Part shown: piece after piece, positions 42,691 through 52,041 of the stretch | Numbering within the stretch: position 1 is the first letter of the stretch | How the letters are laid out: every line of letters starts with the position of its first letter | NCBI RefSeq assembly: GCF_023101665.1 | Contig: NZ_CP082161.1 | Span: 744,001 to 808,000, forward strand | Reading direction: 5' to 3' | Length of the DNA stretch: 64,000 bases | Source: Bradyrhizobium sp. 195 | Lineage (GTDB): Bacteria; Pseudomonadota; Alphaproteobacteria; Rhizobiales; Xanthobacteraceae | Translations under genes and position numbers: made by a program | Notes under the pieces: generated by a model | Seen by the model: only the letters and a program-made list of their open reading frames with translations | The model's database searches: none | Told to the model about the DNA's origin: nothing

Positions 42691-45588
42691 CTACCAGTTC
42701 ACCCGCAGCGTGCCGGTGCCGGCATAGCTGGTGCCATGGTTCGCAAACTCGCCGTCGAACTTGGCAAGCAGGGACACGCCGTTCGCGAAACTCAACTCCG
42801 CGCCGGCGGATGCAAGCGCGGAATCTTTCACCGGACCTGCGCCATTCACCACGAAGCTTGCGCCGGGCAGCGCCTGGAACACGGCCGTCAGCGAGGGATC
42901 GCTGACCCAGTCATGCGCCCAGGCAAGCCGGCCGCGCAACGTCAGGACCGCGGACGGACCGGTCACGGCCAGATGGTCGACGCGCGCGCCCAGCTCGCTG
43001 CGCAGGTCGGTTGCGGAGCGGGCATCGTAGGTCAGGCCGAAGCCGCCGCCGCCAAGGTCGGTCTCGGTGTAGTTCGGTGTGCGCAAGCCCTGCGCTTGGA
43101 GCGCGCCGTAGGGCGTGACGGCGGATGCGGGCGTGCCCAGCCGATAGCCGGTCTCGAGACGGGCGCCGATGCTCCGGGCGTTGAAGCTCGCGGTGAGATG
43201 ATCGCCGAACGGCGCGAAGCGATCCGTCGACATCCAGTGATTGGCGAAGGCGAGCGAGGCGGCGAGATATGCCGGGCCCGAACGTACCGCGCCATAGACG
43301 CCGGCTTGAAAGGCATCGCTCTTGCCGCCGCCAAGCCCCTGCGCGAGATCCCACTTGGTGCCGCCGCCCGAAAGCGCGAAGCCGATCACCGCGTCGCGGC
43401 TGAGACGATAGTCGAGGCCGGCGGCGACACCGGCTACGCTCGCCGTCAGATCGTGGCTGCCGATGACGATGGGATCACCGCTCGTCTTGTTGTAGCCGCC
43501 GAAGCCCGCGCCCCAGGCGGTCCAGCGCTGCTCGAAGCCGGGAGGCGGCGATGCCTTGTACGCCGGCGCCTTCATCACCTTGGCATAGGCCAGCGCGATG
43601 TCCTCGGGCAGCGCGTCACGATCCGGCGCAAGGCCGAGCGCGAGGTTGCTCGCACCGTCTGCGCCGCCGCGGCCGTCGACGAAGGGATCGAGCATCAGAC
43701 CGAGGAATTGGCCCATGAAGCGGAACGCGCTCTGCTGCGCGCCGGTTGCGGCTTCGCCCGACAATTGCGACAAGGCGTTGGCGAGATTGCCGCCGGTGAG
43801 CCCGTAGATGCTGACGAAGCCGGGCGGCAGCGCGCCGCCATTGTTGAAGTAGGTGTTCAGCCCGTTGGCGACGTTCTGCTGATTCTGGTTGAGCCCGCTG
43901 GCGCCGAGCTGGCCGATAAGATTCAATATCACGTCATTGCCGGCATAGCCGAGGCTGGCCTTGAACCCCGTGGGCAGACTGCTCGTCGTCACGCCGTCGA
44001 AGGTGGTGCCGCCCAGCCCGCCCGCGGCCGAAAGGATCGTGTAGCTGCGCGTGACGTAGCTTCCCGCCGCGAACGAGGCCTGCACCGTGCCGGCCAGCGA
44101 TGCCGCGCCGCCGGCGGTCACGTTGGCCTTCGAGGCGTTCGACGGATCGACCTGCACGAGGTAGAGCGCGCCGGACTGGAAGGCGAGGTTGCCGGCGACG
44201 GTCATGGCGCTGCCGGGCAGGCCGGAGCCGGGCGCGAACCTGCCCCCTGCATTGATCGACGTGTTTCCGACCGTGCCGGTCCCGGTCAGGGTGCCGCCGT
44301 TGTTGACGGTGGTGAGGGTTGATGCGGCGATCGAGCCGTTCACCACCAGCGTGCCATTGACCGTCGTGGCGCCGGTGTAGGTGTTGGCGCCGGACAAGGT
44401 CAGGATGCCGGTATTGCTCGTAAATGCGCCCGCGGCCGCGGCCACAAGTCCGGTCGCGCCGGTAATGGCACCGCTGGATTGACCGCCGCCGATATTGATC
44501 GCTCCGTTGTCGCCATTGACGGTGCCTGCCGCCTGGAGATTGCGGACGTTTTTCACGCCGGTGCCGAAATCGAGCGTCGCCCCCGCTGCGACGTTGGTCG
44601 CGACGGCGATGCTCGCAAAATTGCTCAGCGTGCTGCTGGCCGGCGCAGCACGCAACGTTCCGCCGAGAACGTCGAGGGTGAAGACGTTTGGACCGTTGAA
44701 GGCGGAAGGTAAGTTGTTCCATACGATGATGCCGGTGTTGCCGGATTCACCGAACTGGATCGCCGCAGCATTGGGAGCGGTGCTGAAGGCACCTCCGAGA
44801 TTCAGCGTAACACCGTTTGACGCAATGATGTGCGCGGTGCCGCCGCTATCGACCACGAAACCTTCCGAGAGCGTGCCGCTGACATTTGCCCGCAAGGTCC
44901 CGCCCTGGAAGTGGACAAAGCCGCTGCCGAGAGCATTGAGATTCTCCAGCACGACCGTTCCGGCGGTCAGCCGTGTCTGGCCGGTATAGGTGTTGGCGTT
45001 GTCCAGCTGGACCGTGCCCGCGCCGATGAAGTTCAGATCGCCGGCGCCCGTGATGGTGGTGGCGTTGCCGAACCGAAGGAATTGACCGGCGGCCACGTTC
45101 ACGTCGAGGCTCGAACTCAGATTGATATTGACCGGGCCGACGGTGTCCGCCGAGCTGGCGAACAAGGGCGTCTGCGTGTTCGAGGCGGTCACCGCCAGAA
45201 GCGCGTTGCCCGCGGCCACCTGAAAGTTGATGGTGCCGGCGGCCCCAGCGGAGTTGGCGATCACGTAGCGCGTGGCGGACTGCAGGCGGAGCGTGCCGAT
45301 CGTGTAGGTGTTGTTGCCGAGGTCGACGGCATAGGCGCCTGCAGGCGGCGTGCCGCTGAAGACCGCTTCCGCGCCCACGGCGTTCGGCACCGTGTTCGGC
45401 GACCAGTTGGTAGCCGTTCCCCAGGCGCCGCTGTTGCCGTTGCCCGATATCCCGATCCACACGCTTTGCGCCGAGGCCAACTCAGGAAAGGACGACAAAG
45501 CCGTGGTGACGAGCAGGGCTCGCCCGAGCCGGGATGTGTGACGAGGCGCACAACTCGATGCGAGCGGCAGGCGGGAAGAAAGCGACAT
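42691..45588 (-). CDS. Autotransporter (type V secretion) outer-membrane protein
   Basis: The 965-residue protein has a signal peptide (about residues 20-45, ending ASAQ). A long passenger of beta-helix repeats follows, with recurring autotransporter-associated (PATR) strands such as GILTLSGANTYTGATTVNGT and GDLNFIGAGTVQLDNANTYT. A C-terminal 12-strand barrel (from about residue 690) ends GTSYAGTGTLRVNW, the aromatic end needed for barrel assembly. The passenger is Gly/Ala/Asn/Thr-rich with no protease motif, so adhesion is a more likely role than proteolysis. ATG 45588 (MSLSSRLPLA) is the first credible start. Confidence 0.9.
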   Translation of the reverse strand: MSLSSRLPLASSCAPRHTSRLGRALLVTTALSSFPELASAQSVWIGISGNGNSGAWGTATNWSPNTVPNAVGAEAVFSGTPPAGAYAVDLGNNTYTIGTLRLQSATRYVIANSAGAAGTINFQVAAGNALLAVTASNTQTPLFASSADTVGPVNINLSSSLDVNVAAGQFLRFGNATTITGAGDLNFIGAGTVQLDNANTYTGQTRLTAGTVVLENLNALGSGFVHFQGGTLRANVSGTLSEGFVVDSGGTAHIIASNGVTLNLGGAFSTAPNAAAIQFGESGNTGIIVWNNLPSAFNGPNVFTLDVLGGTLRAAPASSTLSNFASIAVATNVAAGATLDFGTGVKNVRNLQAAGTVNGDNGAINIGGGQSSGAITGATGLVAAAAGAFTSNTGILTLSGANTYTGATTVNGTLVVNGSIAASTLTTVNNGGTLTGTGTVGNTSINAGGRFAPGSGLPGSAMTVAGNLAFQSGALYLVQVDPSNASKANVTAGGAASLAGTVQASFAAGSYVTRSYTILSAAGGLGGTTFDGVTTSSLPTGFKASLGYAGNDVILNLIGQLGASGLNQNQQNVANGLNTYFNNGGALPPGFVSIYGLTGGNLANALSQLSGEAATGAQQSAFRFMGQFLGLMLDPFVDGRGGADGASNLALGLAPDRDALPEDIALAYAKVMKAPAYKASPPPGFEQRWTAWGAGFGGYNKTSGDPIVIGSHDLTASVAGVAAGLDYRLSRDAVIGFALSGGGTKWDLAQGLGGGKSDAFQAGVYGAVRSGPAYLAASLAFANHWMSTDRFAPFGDHLTASFNARSIGARLETGYRLGTPASAVTPYGALQAQGLRTPNYTETDLGGGGFGLTYDARSATDLRSELGARVDHLAVTGPSAVLTLRGRLAWAHDWVSDPSLTAVFQALPGASFVVNGAGPVKDSALASAGAELSFANGVSLLAKFDGEFANHGTSYAGTGTLRVNW

Positions 45589-45963
45589 CGCTCCGTCACA
45601 TAAGCCTGTTGTGCGATCCTGAACCTTCGCTGGTGCACCAATCCTTGGCGCATCCGGCCCTTCAGGATCCGAATGTTTCTGACGAGTTACGATATCTGGC
45701 TCGGCAAAACAGTGGCAATAAAGAACAATCGATGGCCTGCAGCAAAAGCGCGAGAGTGGCAATACGGCCACGATACACTTCGAAATTGGGCATATGTTCA
45801 GGTGGAGATTCCCGGTCGTCGTTCGCGGCTAGGGCTGACGCGACATTGATTGTGTCCATGGCGTCTCGAGTTGCACGTTTCCGCGATGCAACCTCAATTC
45901 GTGCGTGATATTCTCACTTTCGGGACGGAATTGACTGTCCCCGCATTGGGAAGAACATGGTTC
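45589..45963. other. Intergenic stretch without a recognisable gene
   Basis: Divergent promoter region between the autotransporter and the small exported protein. No structured element was recognised. Confidence 0.4.
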
Positions 45964-46338
45964 ATGACGTTGTCGCCACGCTTGGTCGCTCGTGCCGGCG
46001 TCGCCATCCCGTCGATTGCCCTGCTGCTGTGCGGCTTGAGTGGCACGGCGATGTCGCAACCGACGCCGACCGGAGCCGACACCCAGCTTCCCGGTGTCAC
46101 CGTCGAAGCACCGAAGCAGATGGCGAGACCTCACAAGCCGGTGCATCATGCCGCCATTCGCGGCAACAGGTTGGTCTCTTCGACGCCGTCAACGGCCGTG
46201 CCGACGTCGGACGTCGCGAAGCTTGCCAAGCTCGCCGCCACCACGAACGACTGCGTCGAAGGCTGCCAGTCGAGCTTCAAGTCGGGCGACAAACCCACGA
46301 TCACCTGCGCATGGCGCTTATGTCATTCGCGATCGTGA
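45964..46338 (+). CDS. Small exported hypothetical protein (124 aa)
   Basis: A signal peptide (MTLSPRLVARAGVAIPSIAL continuing to AMSQ) is followed by the stretch LPGVTVEAPKQMARPHKPVH, a TonB-box-like or Pro-rich linker motif common in Bradyrhizobium exported proteins. A short Cys-containing end (CVEGCQSSFKSGDKPTITCA) follows, with three Cys and a fourth near the terminus. The start is at ATG 45964 where the signal peptide begins; the frame is open upstream. Function unknown. Confidence 0.55.
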   Translation: MTLSPRLVARAGVAIPSIALLLCGLSGTAMSQPTPTGADTQLPGVTVEAPKQMARPHKPVHHAAIRGNRLVSSTPSTAVPTSDVAKLAKLAATTNDCVEGCQSSFKSGDKPTITCAWRLCHSRS

Positions 46339-46404
46339 GGTCTGAGCACGAGCCACGCCCGCGCTCTCATGCTATTGCTGCCTCCGCAACGACGTGAGGC
46401 CGCC

Positions 46405-47079
46405 ATGCTCCCCATTCCCGCCGACATCTTCACCGAGCGCGAGGACGCCTCGCCCGACGGCCTTGCCAATCTCGGCCCGCTCCGCCGCCTCGCAGGCCGT
46501 TGGCAGGCGGACAAGGGCATCGACATCAATCCGAAGGCGGAGGGTCCGGAGCGGCGGACGTTCATCGAGCGCATCCGCATGGACCCGATCGATCCGCAGG
46601 CCAACGGGCCGCAGCTCCTCTATGGGCTGCGCTATCACATCCACATCAACACGCCCGAGGAAGACATCACCTTCCACGACCAGGTCGGCTATTGGCTGTG
46701 GGAGCCCGCGACCGGACTGATCATGCAGACGCTGGCCATTCCGCGCGGTCAGGTGCTGCTGGCCTCGGGCAAGGCCGGGCCTGATGACAGGACAATCTCC
46801 GTCACCGCGAAGCGCGGCGACACCGCCTACGGGATCTGCTCGACCGATTTTCTGGAACAAGCCTTCCGCACCGATGCTTACCGTTGCGATATCACCTTCA
46901 ACGACGACGGCAGCTGGACCTATCTGATCCAGACCGAGTTGTTCGTGCGCGGCGCGCCGTTCAATCATCGCGACACCAACACGCTGCAGCTGGTGGCGCC
47001 GCCGGAGCTCAATCCGCTCGCGGCGATCGTCAACGATCGCGCCAAGGAGAATGCGCCCGGCAATGGCTCAGCGGCCTGA
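46405..47079 (+). CDS. Heme-binding beta-barrel (nitrobindin/FABP-like) protein
   Basis: The 224-residue protein reads LGPLRRLAGRWQADKGIDIN, then FHDQVGYWLWEPATGLIMQT and later GQVLLASGKAG. The opening L-x-x-L-x-G-x-W and the YWLWEP block are those of the DUF1794/THAP4-like heme-binding barrel family; nitrobindins bind heme and react with NO or peroxynitrite. A proximal His is not obvious by eye. It is followed after 20 bases by the RibD-like gene and is likely co-transcribed. Function beyond ligand binding is unknown. Confidence 0.75.
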   Translation: MLPIPADIFTEREDASPDGLANLGPLRRLAGRWQADKGIDINPKAEGPERRTFIERIRMDPIDPQANGPQLLYGLRYHIHINTPEEDITFHDQVGYWLWEPATGLIMQTLAIPRGQVLLASGKAGPDDRTISVTAKRGDTAYGICSTDFLEQAFRTDAYRCDITFNDDGSWTYLIQTELFVRGAPFNHRDTNTLQLVAPPELNPLAAIVNDRAKENAPGNGSAA

Positions 47080-47099
47080 AGCGCTGCCCGGAGGCTTGC

Positions 47100-47807
47100 A
47101 TGAAACCGTATGTCATCTGCCTGATGCACTCCAGCCTCGATGGCCGCACCCACCCCAGCCGTTGGCGACCGAAGGGGGCGGGGACGGACTGGTTCGAGAA
47201 GATTCATGACGAGCTCGGCGGCGATGCCTGGGTGATCGGCCGCGTCACCGGGTCGGAGTTCGCCAAGGGCCAGCCCTATCCCGTGAATGACGCGAAACTC
47301 CCGCGCGAAAACTGGTTCGCGCGGCGCGACGCGAAAACCTATGGCGTCGTGCTCGATGCGCAGGGCAAGATTGGCTGGGGCCGCTCGGACATCGGTGGCG
47401 ACCCGATCGTCGTCGTGCTGACCGAGAGCGTGCCGGATTCGCATCTCGCGGCGCTGCGCGGCGAGGGCGTATCCTACATCTTTGCTGGCAAGTCCGAGAT
47501 CGATCTGGCGCTGACACTGGACATTCTCGCCCGAGAGCTAGGCGTGAAGCGCCTGCTGGTGGAAGGCGGCGGCGTTGCCAATGGCGCGTTCCTGCGTGCC
47601 GGTCTCATCGACGAATTCAACCTGATCCTCAGCCCCGCGATCGATGGCGCAACGGGCGCGCCCTTCGTGTTTTCTTCGACGGAGGGGGAGGGCGACAAGC
47701 GCGCGCCGATCGCCGCGATGACGCTGGAGAGCACGCGCGAGCTCGGCGGCGGCGTCCTGCTGCTGCGCTATCTGATCAAGAACGATCCGCAAGCCGCGAA
47801 TCGGTAG
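47100..47807 (+). CDS. RibD-like dihydrofolate-reductase-fold reductase
   Basis: This 235-residue protein starts MKPYVICLMHSSLDGRTHPS, the NADPH-binding strand and S-LDG turn of the RibD C-terminal domain. It ends with the diagnostic LLVEGGGVANGAFLRAGLID and FNLILSPAIDGATGAPFVF. Without an N-terminal deaminase domain it is a stand-alone reductase, not the bifunctional riboflavin enzyme, and such proteins reduce diverse small molecules. GGAGGCTTGC precedes ATG 47100. It lies between the heme-barrel gene and an amine-oxidase pseudogene with short gaps, an operon. Confidence 0.85.
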   Translation: MKPYVICLMHSSLDGRTHPSRWRPKGAGTDWFEKIHDELGGDAWVIGRVTGSEFAKGQPYPVNDAKLPRENWFARRDAKTYGVVLDAQGKIGWGRSDIGGDPIVVVLTESVPDSHLAALRGEGVSYIFAGKSEIDLALTLDILARELGVKRLLVEGGGVANGAFLRAGLIDEFNLILSPAIDGATGAPFVFSSTEGEGDKRAPIAAMTLESTRELGGGVLLLRYLIKNDPQAANR

Positions 47808-47816
47808 CGCGCGGCC

Positions 47817-48586
47817 ATGCCCGAGATAACAGAGCATATCGTCATCGTCGGCGCAGGCGCGGCCGGCCTGATGGCGGCGCGCGAGCTGGCGCGTGCCGGC
47901 CGCAAGGTCACGGTGCTGGAGGCGCGCGGGCGCTGCGGCGGCCGCATCCATCCGCTGCCGGCTGAAGAGTTCGGCTATCCCGCTGCGGGCGGCGCCGAAT
48001 TCGTTCATGGCGAGGCGCCGGTCACGCGCGGACTGCTGCGCGAGGCCGGGCTGTCGCTGCAGGAGATCGAGGGCGAGCAGTGGAGCTTCGACGGGACGAC
48101 GCTCTCGCGCGAACAGGGCGACGATCCGCACGAGGCGGAGCTTCAAGCCGTGCTAAGGGACTTGAAGGACGATCTCACCGTCGCCGAGTTCCTGCGCCGG
48201 CATTTTGCCGGGGATGATTATGCGCCGATGCGCCATTCGATCGGGCGGATGGTCGAGGGCTATGACGCGGCCGACCCCGAGCGCGCCTCGACGCTGGCAC
48301 TGCGCGAGGAATGGATGGATGGCGGGCACGCGCCGCAGGCGCGCATCGATGGCGGCTATGGCGCGCTGATCGACTTTCTGGCGGCGGACCATTCGCTCGC
48401 GGCGCCTATTCCTGGGCGACGCCGCGGACGCGCGCGGCACAAGCGATCCTCGCGCGTGCCGACGGCCTGGTGTTGTTCTCCGGTGAAGCGCTCTATCGCG
48501 GAGCTGACATGGGCACGGTGGAAGCCGCCCTGGCGAGCGGCCTGGAGACGGCCGGGATGATCCTGCGGAAATCAGGACGTCAATAA
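47817..48586 (+). pseudogene. FAD-dependent amine oxidase with an internal deletion
   Basis: The N-terminal part has the FAD motif IVIVGAGAAGLMAARELARA, then LEARGRCGGRIHPL and GYPAAGGAEFVHGE, and is normal to about residue 197 (DFLAADHSLA). At about 48403 the sequence jumps, in another frame, to the family's C-terminal end (GAYSWATPRT, LVLFSGEALYRGADMGTVEA, ALASGLETAG). About 170 residues are missing, including the substrate-binding half. In-frame translation instead runs into an Arg-rich tail stopping at 48560. The product cannot be an active flavin monoamine oxidase. Confidence 0.75.
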
Positions 48587-48610
48587 AAAGGCCCGCATCT
48601 CTGCGGGCCT
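48585..48610 (-). terminator. Intrinsic terminator of the His-rich exported protein gene
   Basis: On the minus strand AGGCCCGCA pairs with TGCGGGCCT (arms 48602-48610 and 48589-48597) around a GAGA loop, followed by TTTTTATTG. This is a textbook Rho-independent terminator directly after the stop codon at 48617. It also lies at the end of the amine-oxidase remnant on the plus strand, where no T-run follows. Confidence 0.9.
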
Positions 48611-48616
48611 CATCTC

Positions 48617-48940
48617 TCACCAGCGACTGCCGCCGAAGCCGAATGTCACGCTGGGGCCGCCGCCGCCGTAATATCCGTACGGCCCGCCGCCGTAATAGCC
48701 GTGATGCCTGGGGTAATAGCCGTAGCTCCGGTAGTGCGGACGGTAATAACCGTGATGGTGGTGATGATGGCGCCAATGATGGCGATGGCCGTGATGGTGG
48801 TGCCGGTGCTGCGCACTGATGTCGGTCGATTGGCCGGCCGGCGCGTTCCGCTTCGCGCTTGAATTGTCGGCCGCGTTCGCCGCCGATCCGCCGGCAAGCG
48901 CCGCAGCTCCGACCGCCATCGCGACAATGAGATACTTCAT
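48617..48940 (-). CDS. His/Tyr/Gly-rich exported protein (107 aa)
   Basis: A signal peptide (MKYLIVAMAVGAAALAGGSA, cleaved near NAADN) is followed by a His-rich core (HRHHHHGHRHHWRHHHHHHG) and a Tyr/Gly/Pro tail ending in TFGFGGSRW. The density of His suggests periplasmic metal (Ni, Zn, Cu) binding or buffering; this is inference. It is similar in style to the exported protein at 24671, but far richer in His. CTGGAG precedes ATG 48940, and a strong terminator follows, so it is monocistronic. Confidence 0.8.
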   Translation of the reverse strand: MKYLIVAMAVGAAALAGGSAANAADNSSAKRNAPAGQSTDISAQHRHHHHGHRHHWRHHHHHHGYYRPHYRSYGYYPRHHGYYGGGPYGYYGGGGPSVTFGFGGSRW

Positions 48941-49251
48941 GTCATCACTCCAGTTGAATGTCGTGTGACAACAGATGGGCCTTCGCCGCGTTCCGGCCAG
49001 TGCAGGCGTCGAAACGACGCAGTATCGCGATGCCGCGAATCGCTCATGAGTGGGTTTCGTGAGATTTATTGTCGCATCAACGGGGTTGATCGCATTGCTG
49101 CCATCACTTGGCCGCGAATGACGCGCTCGCGTCCCCAGTGGACCCGATGCGGGCGAACTCGCCATTCAGATTCGATCGCATGGATGTCCTCGGCGGCTGG
49201 AAAAGGCGTTCGCGTGACGACCGACGGCGCCACTGGCGCCTGCGGGCGCCG

Positions 49252-51102
49252 CTATCGCGGCGCTGCCAGTGGCAGGCTGACGTGAAAGACGGCGCCCCCC
49301 GACGGTACGTTTTCGGCCCAGATACGCCCGCCATGCGCCTTGACGATGGTATGGGCGATCGAGAGGCCGATGCCCATGCCTTGCGCCTTGGTCGTGAAGA
49401 ACGGCTTGAAGATCTCGGTCACCTTTTCCGCGAGGATCCCGTCACCGGTATCGGCGACGGAGACGAGGGCCACATTGCCATCTGCGAGGCTGGTTCGGCC
49501 GACGACGCGGCGCCGCTTGTCCGGTAGATGCGCCACTGCATCTATGCCGTTCACGACGAGATTCAGAATGGCCTGCTGGAGCTGGATCTTGTCGGCCTTG
49601 ACGCGGATCTCTCCGGATGAGGGCTCGGTCACCAGCTCGACATCGTGCGTCAGCGCCTGCACGGAGAGGAATCGAAAGACCTCGCCGACCATCGCATTGA
49701 GGTCGAGCTCGCGCCGTTCGGTCGGGTCCCGCTTCAGAAACGCGCGCAGCCGGCTGATGACCTCCGCGGCCCGCTGATCGTCCCGGCAAATGTGGTCCAA
49801 TATGTCCCTGACCTCGTCGAGGTTAGGCGCCGGATTCCGCAAGATCTGCTGGGCCGTCTCGGCATTGATCAGGATGGCGGCAAGCGGCTGGTTCAGCTCG
49901 TGGGCAAGCGAGACCGACATCTCGCCCGCGGTTGCGCGGCGATTCAAGTGGGCAAGCTCCGACATGCGCTGACGCGCCTCGACCTCCGCCACGAAGCGCA
50001 AGCGGCGCTCGCGCAGCAGGATGGCGATCATCAGCGCCTGCACCAAAACGACGCTCGCGACGATGGTGGCGTGCCAGTGATACTGCTGCCAGAAGGTCTG
50101 TTCACGGAAACGGATCTCGCTGCCGGGGGGCAGGTTGGCTTCATTCACGTTCCAGCGTCTCAGCTCCCGCCAATCGAAGATCGGTTTCACGTTGTCTCCG
50201 GCGAAGGGGACGATGCTCGACGGTGCTTCGCCGTCGAGGATCCGCGTTGCCACTTCGCCGGCCTCCCGTCCGATCATTTCGGGCAGCAGCAGAAATCCGC
50301 CCACACCGGAACGCCCGAGGAACGTATCGGACGTGATGATGATCGGGCGGTTGGCCTTTTCGGCGACGCGTGCGAGCGCCGAGGCCGGCGAATAATAGGT
50401 GCCTTCGCCGTCGGAATACATCGCCGAGGTCAGGATCGCAGAGCGGGCAGGCAGGGAGGCGAGGTGTTCGCGGACCTCGCGCAGCACTGCGCCGGACAGA
50501 TCAGTGACTTCGAGGTCGGGCATTGCGGCCGCGAAATCCTGCTTCCACTGTCCGTAGGTCAGCGGATTCTTCCAGGCCTCGCCGACGAGCACGACATGGT
50601 TCAGGTCGGGCACGACGGCGCGGGCTGCGGTCAGCAGCTGCGCCGGTCGCACCCGTGCGAAGACGGCCGTCGTGTTGGGCAGGAAAAGCGCGCGCGTCTC
50701 GGGCAGATCGGGCACGAAGCCGTAGACGACGGGCGCGCCTGGCCAGATCTCCTGCTTGCGCTTCTGAAGGAATTTCGCCGACGCAACGCCGATCGAAACG
50801 ATGACGTCGATCGGCCGCTGCGCATATTTGGTCCTGAGGTGGCCGACCAGGCTCTCTTCATAGCCGGGTCCCGGGAAGCGGGTGAGATCGAGGCTTTCGC
50901 CGTAGGTCACCGTGTGAGCCGTCCCGCTCTGCTTTGCGGCGGCGCGAATGCCGGCAAAGATCTCGGAATAAAACGGTGAGCGGAAATCGGCTTCTTCGAG
51001 CACCAGGATCGAACGCTGCCGCTTGCCGTCGGCCGCGATGCATTCACGCGACAGGCTTGCGAGCAGGCAGACGATCAGGATGCGCACCAGCCCGGTGATC
51101 AT
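49252..51102 (-). CDS. Sensor histidine kinase with ABC-substrate-binding-like periplasmic domain
   Basis: The 616-residue kinase has a signal/anchor segment and then a periplasmic domain of about 300 residues. That domain (ILVLEEADFRSPFYSEIFAG and IDVIVSIGVASAKFLQ) is of the ABC_sub_bind (PF04392) type, a periplasmic-binding-protein-like fold. A membrane segment (IVASVVLVQALMIAILL) and the kinase core follow: SVSLAHELNQPLAAI (His), LQQAILNLVVNGIDAVAH (N box), VADTGDGI and FKPFFTTKAQGMGIGLSIAH. It phosphorylates a response regulator, but none is encoded next to it. The ligand probably binds the periplasmic domain. Confidence 0.9.
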   Translation of the reverse strand: MITGLVRILIVCLLASLSRECIAADGKRQRSILVLEEADFRSPFYSEIFAGIRAAAKQSGTAHTVTYGESLDLTRFPGPGYEESLVGHLRTKYAQRPIDVIVSIGVASAKFLQKRKQEIWPGAPVVYGFVPDLPETRALFLPNTTAVFARVRPAQLLTAARAVVPDLNHVVLVGEAWKNPLTYGQWKQDFAAAMPDLEVTDLSGAVLREVREHLASLPARSAILTSAMYSDGEGTYYSPASALARVAEKANRPIIITSDTFLGRSGVGGFLLLPEMIGREAGEVATRILDGEAPSSIVPFAGDNVKPIFDWRELRRWNVNEANLPPGSEIRFREQTFWQQYHWHATIVASVVLVQALMIAILLRERRLRFVAEVEARQRMSELAHLNRRATAGEMSVSLAHELNQPLAAILINAETAQQILRNPAPNLDEVRDILDHICRDDQRAAEVISRLRAFLKRDPTERRELDLNAMVGEVFRFLSVQALTHDVELVTEPSSGEIRVKADKIQLQQAILNLVVNGIDAVAHLPDKRRRVVGRTSLADGNVALVSVADTGDGILAEKVTEIFKPFFTTKAQGMGIGLSIAHTIVKAHGGRIWAENVPSGGAVFHVSLPLAAPR

Positions 51103-51247
51103 ACGCGTTGCTGGACCGTCGGCCCGCCCCCATTGCAGTCGCGCCTCCGCGATGAGGACGCGTGCGCGAGCATAACCGGCTGACCTGGAGTTTCAACGGA
51201 GCGATGCGCGACGGTTGCGCTATCACGCAAGGCGGGACGAAGTGCCG

Positions 51248-51844
51248 CTACTTGAAAGGATCCTGGATCGACGGCGACGACTGGCGGATGCGGCGCACAC
51301 TCACCGGCTTACCGTCGGAGACGAACAGCAGTTCATATCGACGGCCTTCGTTGTCGGTCGCCGAGCAGGTGACGTCGTTGACCTTCCTGGCGGCGAAATT
51401 GCCGGTCTGGCGGCAGAGGCCGGTAGAGGTCTGCTCGGCCGGCACCGGCAGGCCGTCGACCTTGGGACGGTGCTTGGAGTTGAGCAGCATGCGGTCGATC
51501 GGCAGCTCGTAGGAATTGTCGTCGGCGCGCTTGCCGTTCTCCCCGGAGAACGACACCACGTGGCTGTCGTCGGAGGGATCGTCGACCGCGACCGCGAAAT
51601 TGACCCGGCCCTTGTCGCCATGGGCGTAGGCCACCGTCTTGCAGGCGAAGGTGCGGCCGGCGACCTTGAAGGTCTTGCAGTGACCGGACATCAGCGCCAG
51701 CAGGTCGATATAGGCGTTCTGCGGCGCCGGAGGATTGTGGACCGGGATCGGGGCGGAAGTTTCGGCAAAACAAGGGCTTGCCGAAGCGGCGAGGGTGGCG
51801 GCCAAAGCCAGCATGGCGGCCAGCGGCGGTCGGCAGAGGCGCAT
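51248..51844 (-). CDS. Exported hypothetical protein (198 aa)
   Basis: A signal peptide (MRLCRPPLAAMLALAATLAA, ending CFAET) precedes a mature domain with IDLLALMSGHCKTFKVAGRT, KTVAYAHGDKGRVNFAVAVD and later VNDVTCSATDNEGRRYELLF. Cysteines at about 67, 78, 158 and 171 may pair. The frame is open to 52006, but the signal sequence marks the true start as 51844 or 51886; no good SD decides it. The sequence looks periplasmic and Bradyrhizobium-specific. Function unknown. Confidence 0.65.
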   Translation of the reverse strand: MRLCRPPLAAMLALAATLAASASPCFAETSAPIPVHNPPAPQNAYIDLLALMSGHCKTFKVAGRTFACKTVAYAHGDKGRVNFAVAVDDPSDDSHVVSFSGENGKRADDNSYELPIDRMLLNSKHRPKVDGLPVPAEQTSTGLCRQTGNFAARKVNDVTCSATDNEGRRYELLFVSDGKPVSVRRIRQSSPSIQDPFK

Positions 51845-52041
51845 CGGAGGGCTCACGTGCCAGGGAACCAGGGAAAATTTCCGCATCACAACCATCGAAC
51901 CGCAGATTGGTTGCGATCCCGTTTGTCCTGCAAGTCCCGTCTGGAATACCACCGCGCCACCCCAACGGCGAATTCGCCAAAATCGCCCACCCCGTCCCGC
52001 CAGCACTTGCCGTCAGACCGGTGTTTTTTTCGTGGCGAAGC

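Noticed and set aside
42736..44322. 528-codon open frame opposite the autotransporter
   Set aside because: Antisense of the repeat-rich passenger and barrel; no signal or motif, while the minus strand encodes a full autotransporter.
49645..50979. 444-codon open frame opposite the histidine kinase
   Set aside because: Antisense shadow with no recognisable domain.
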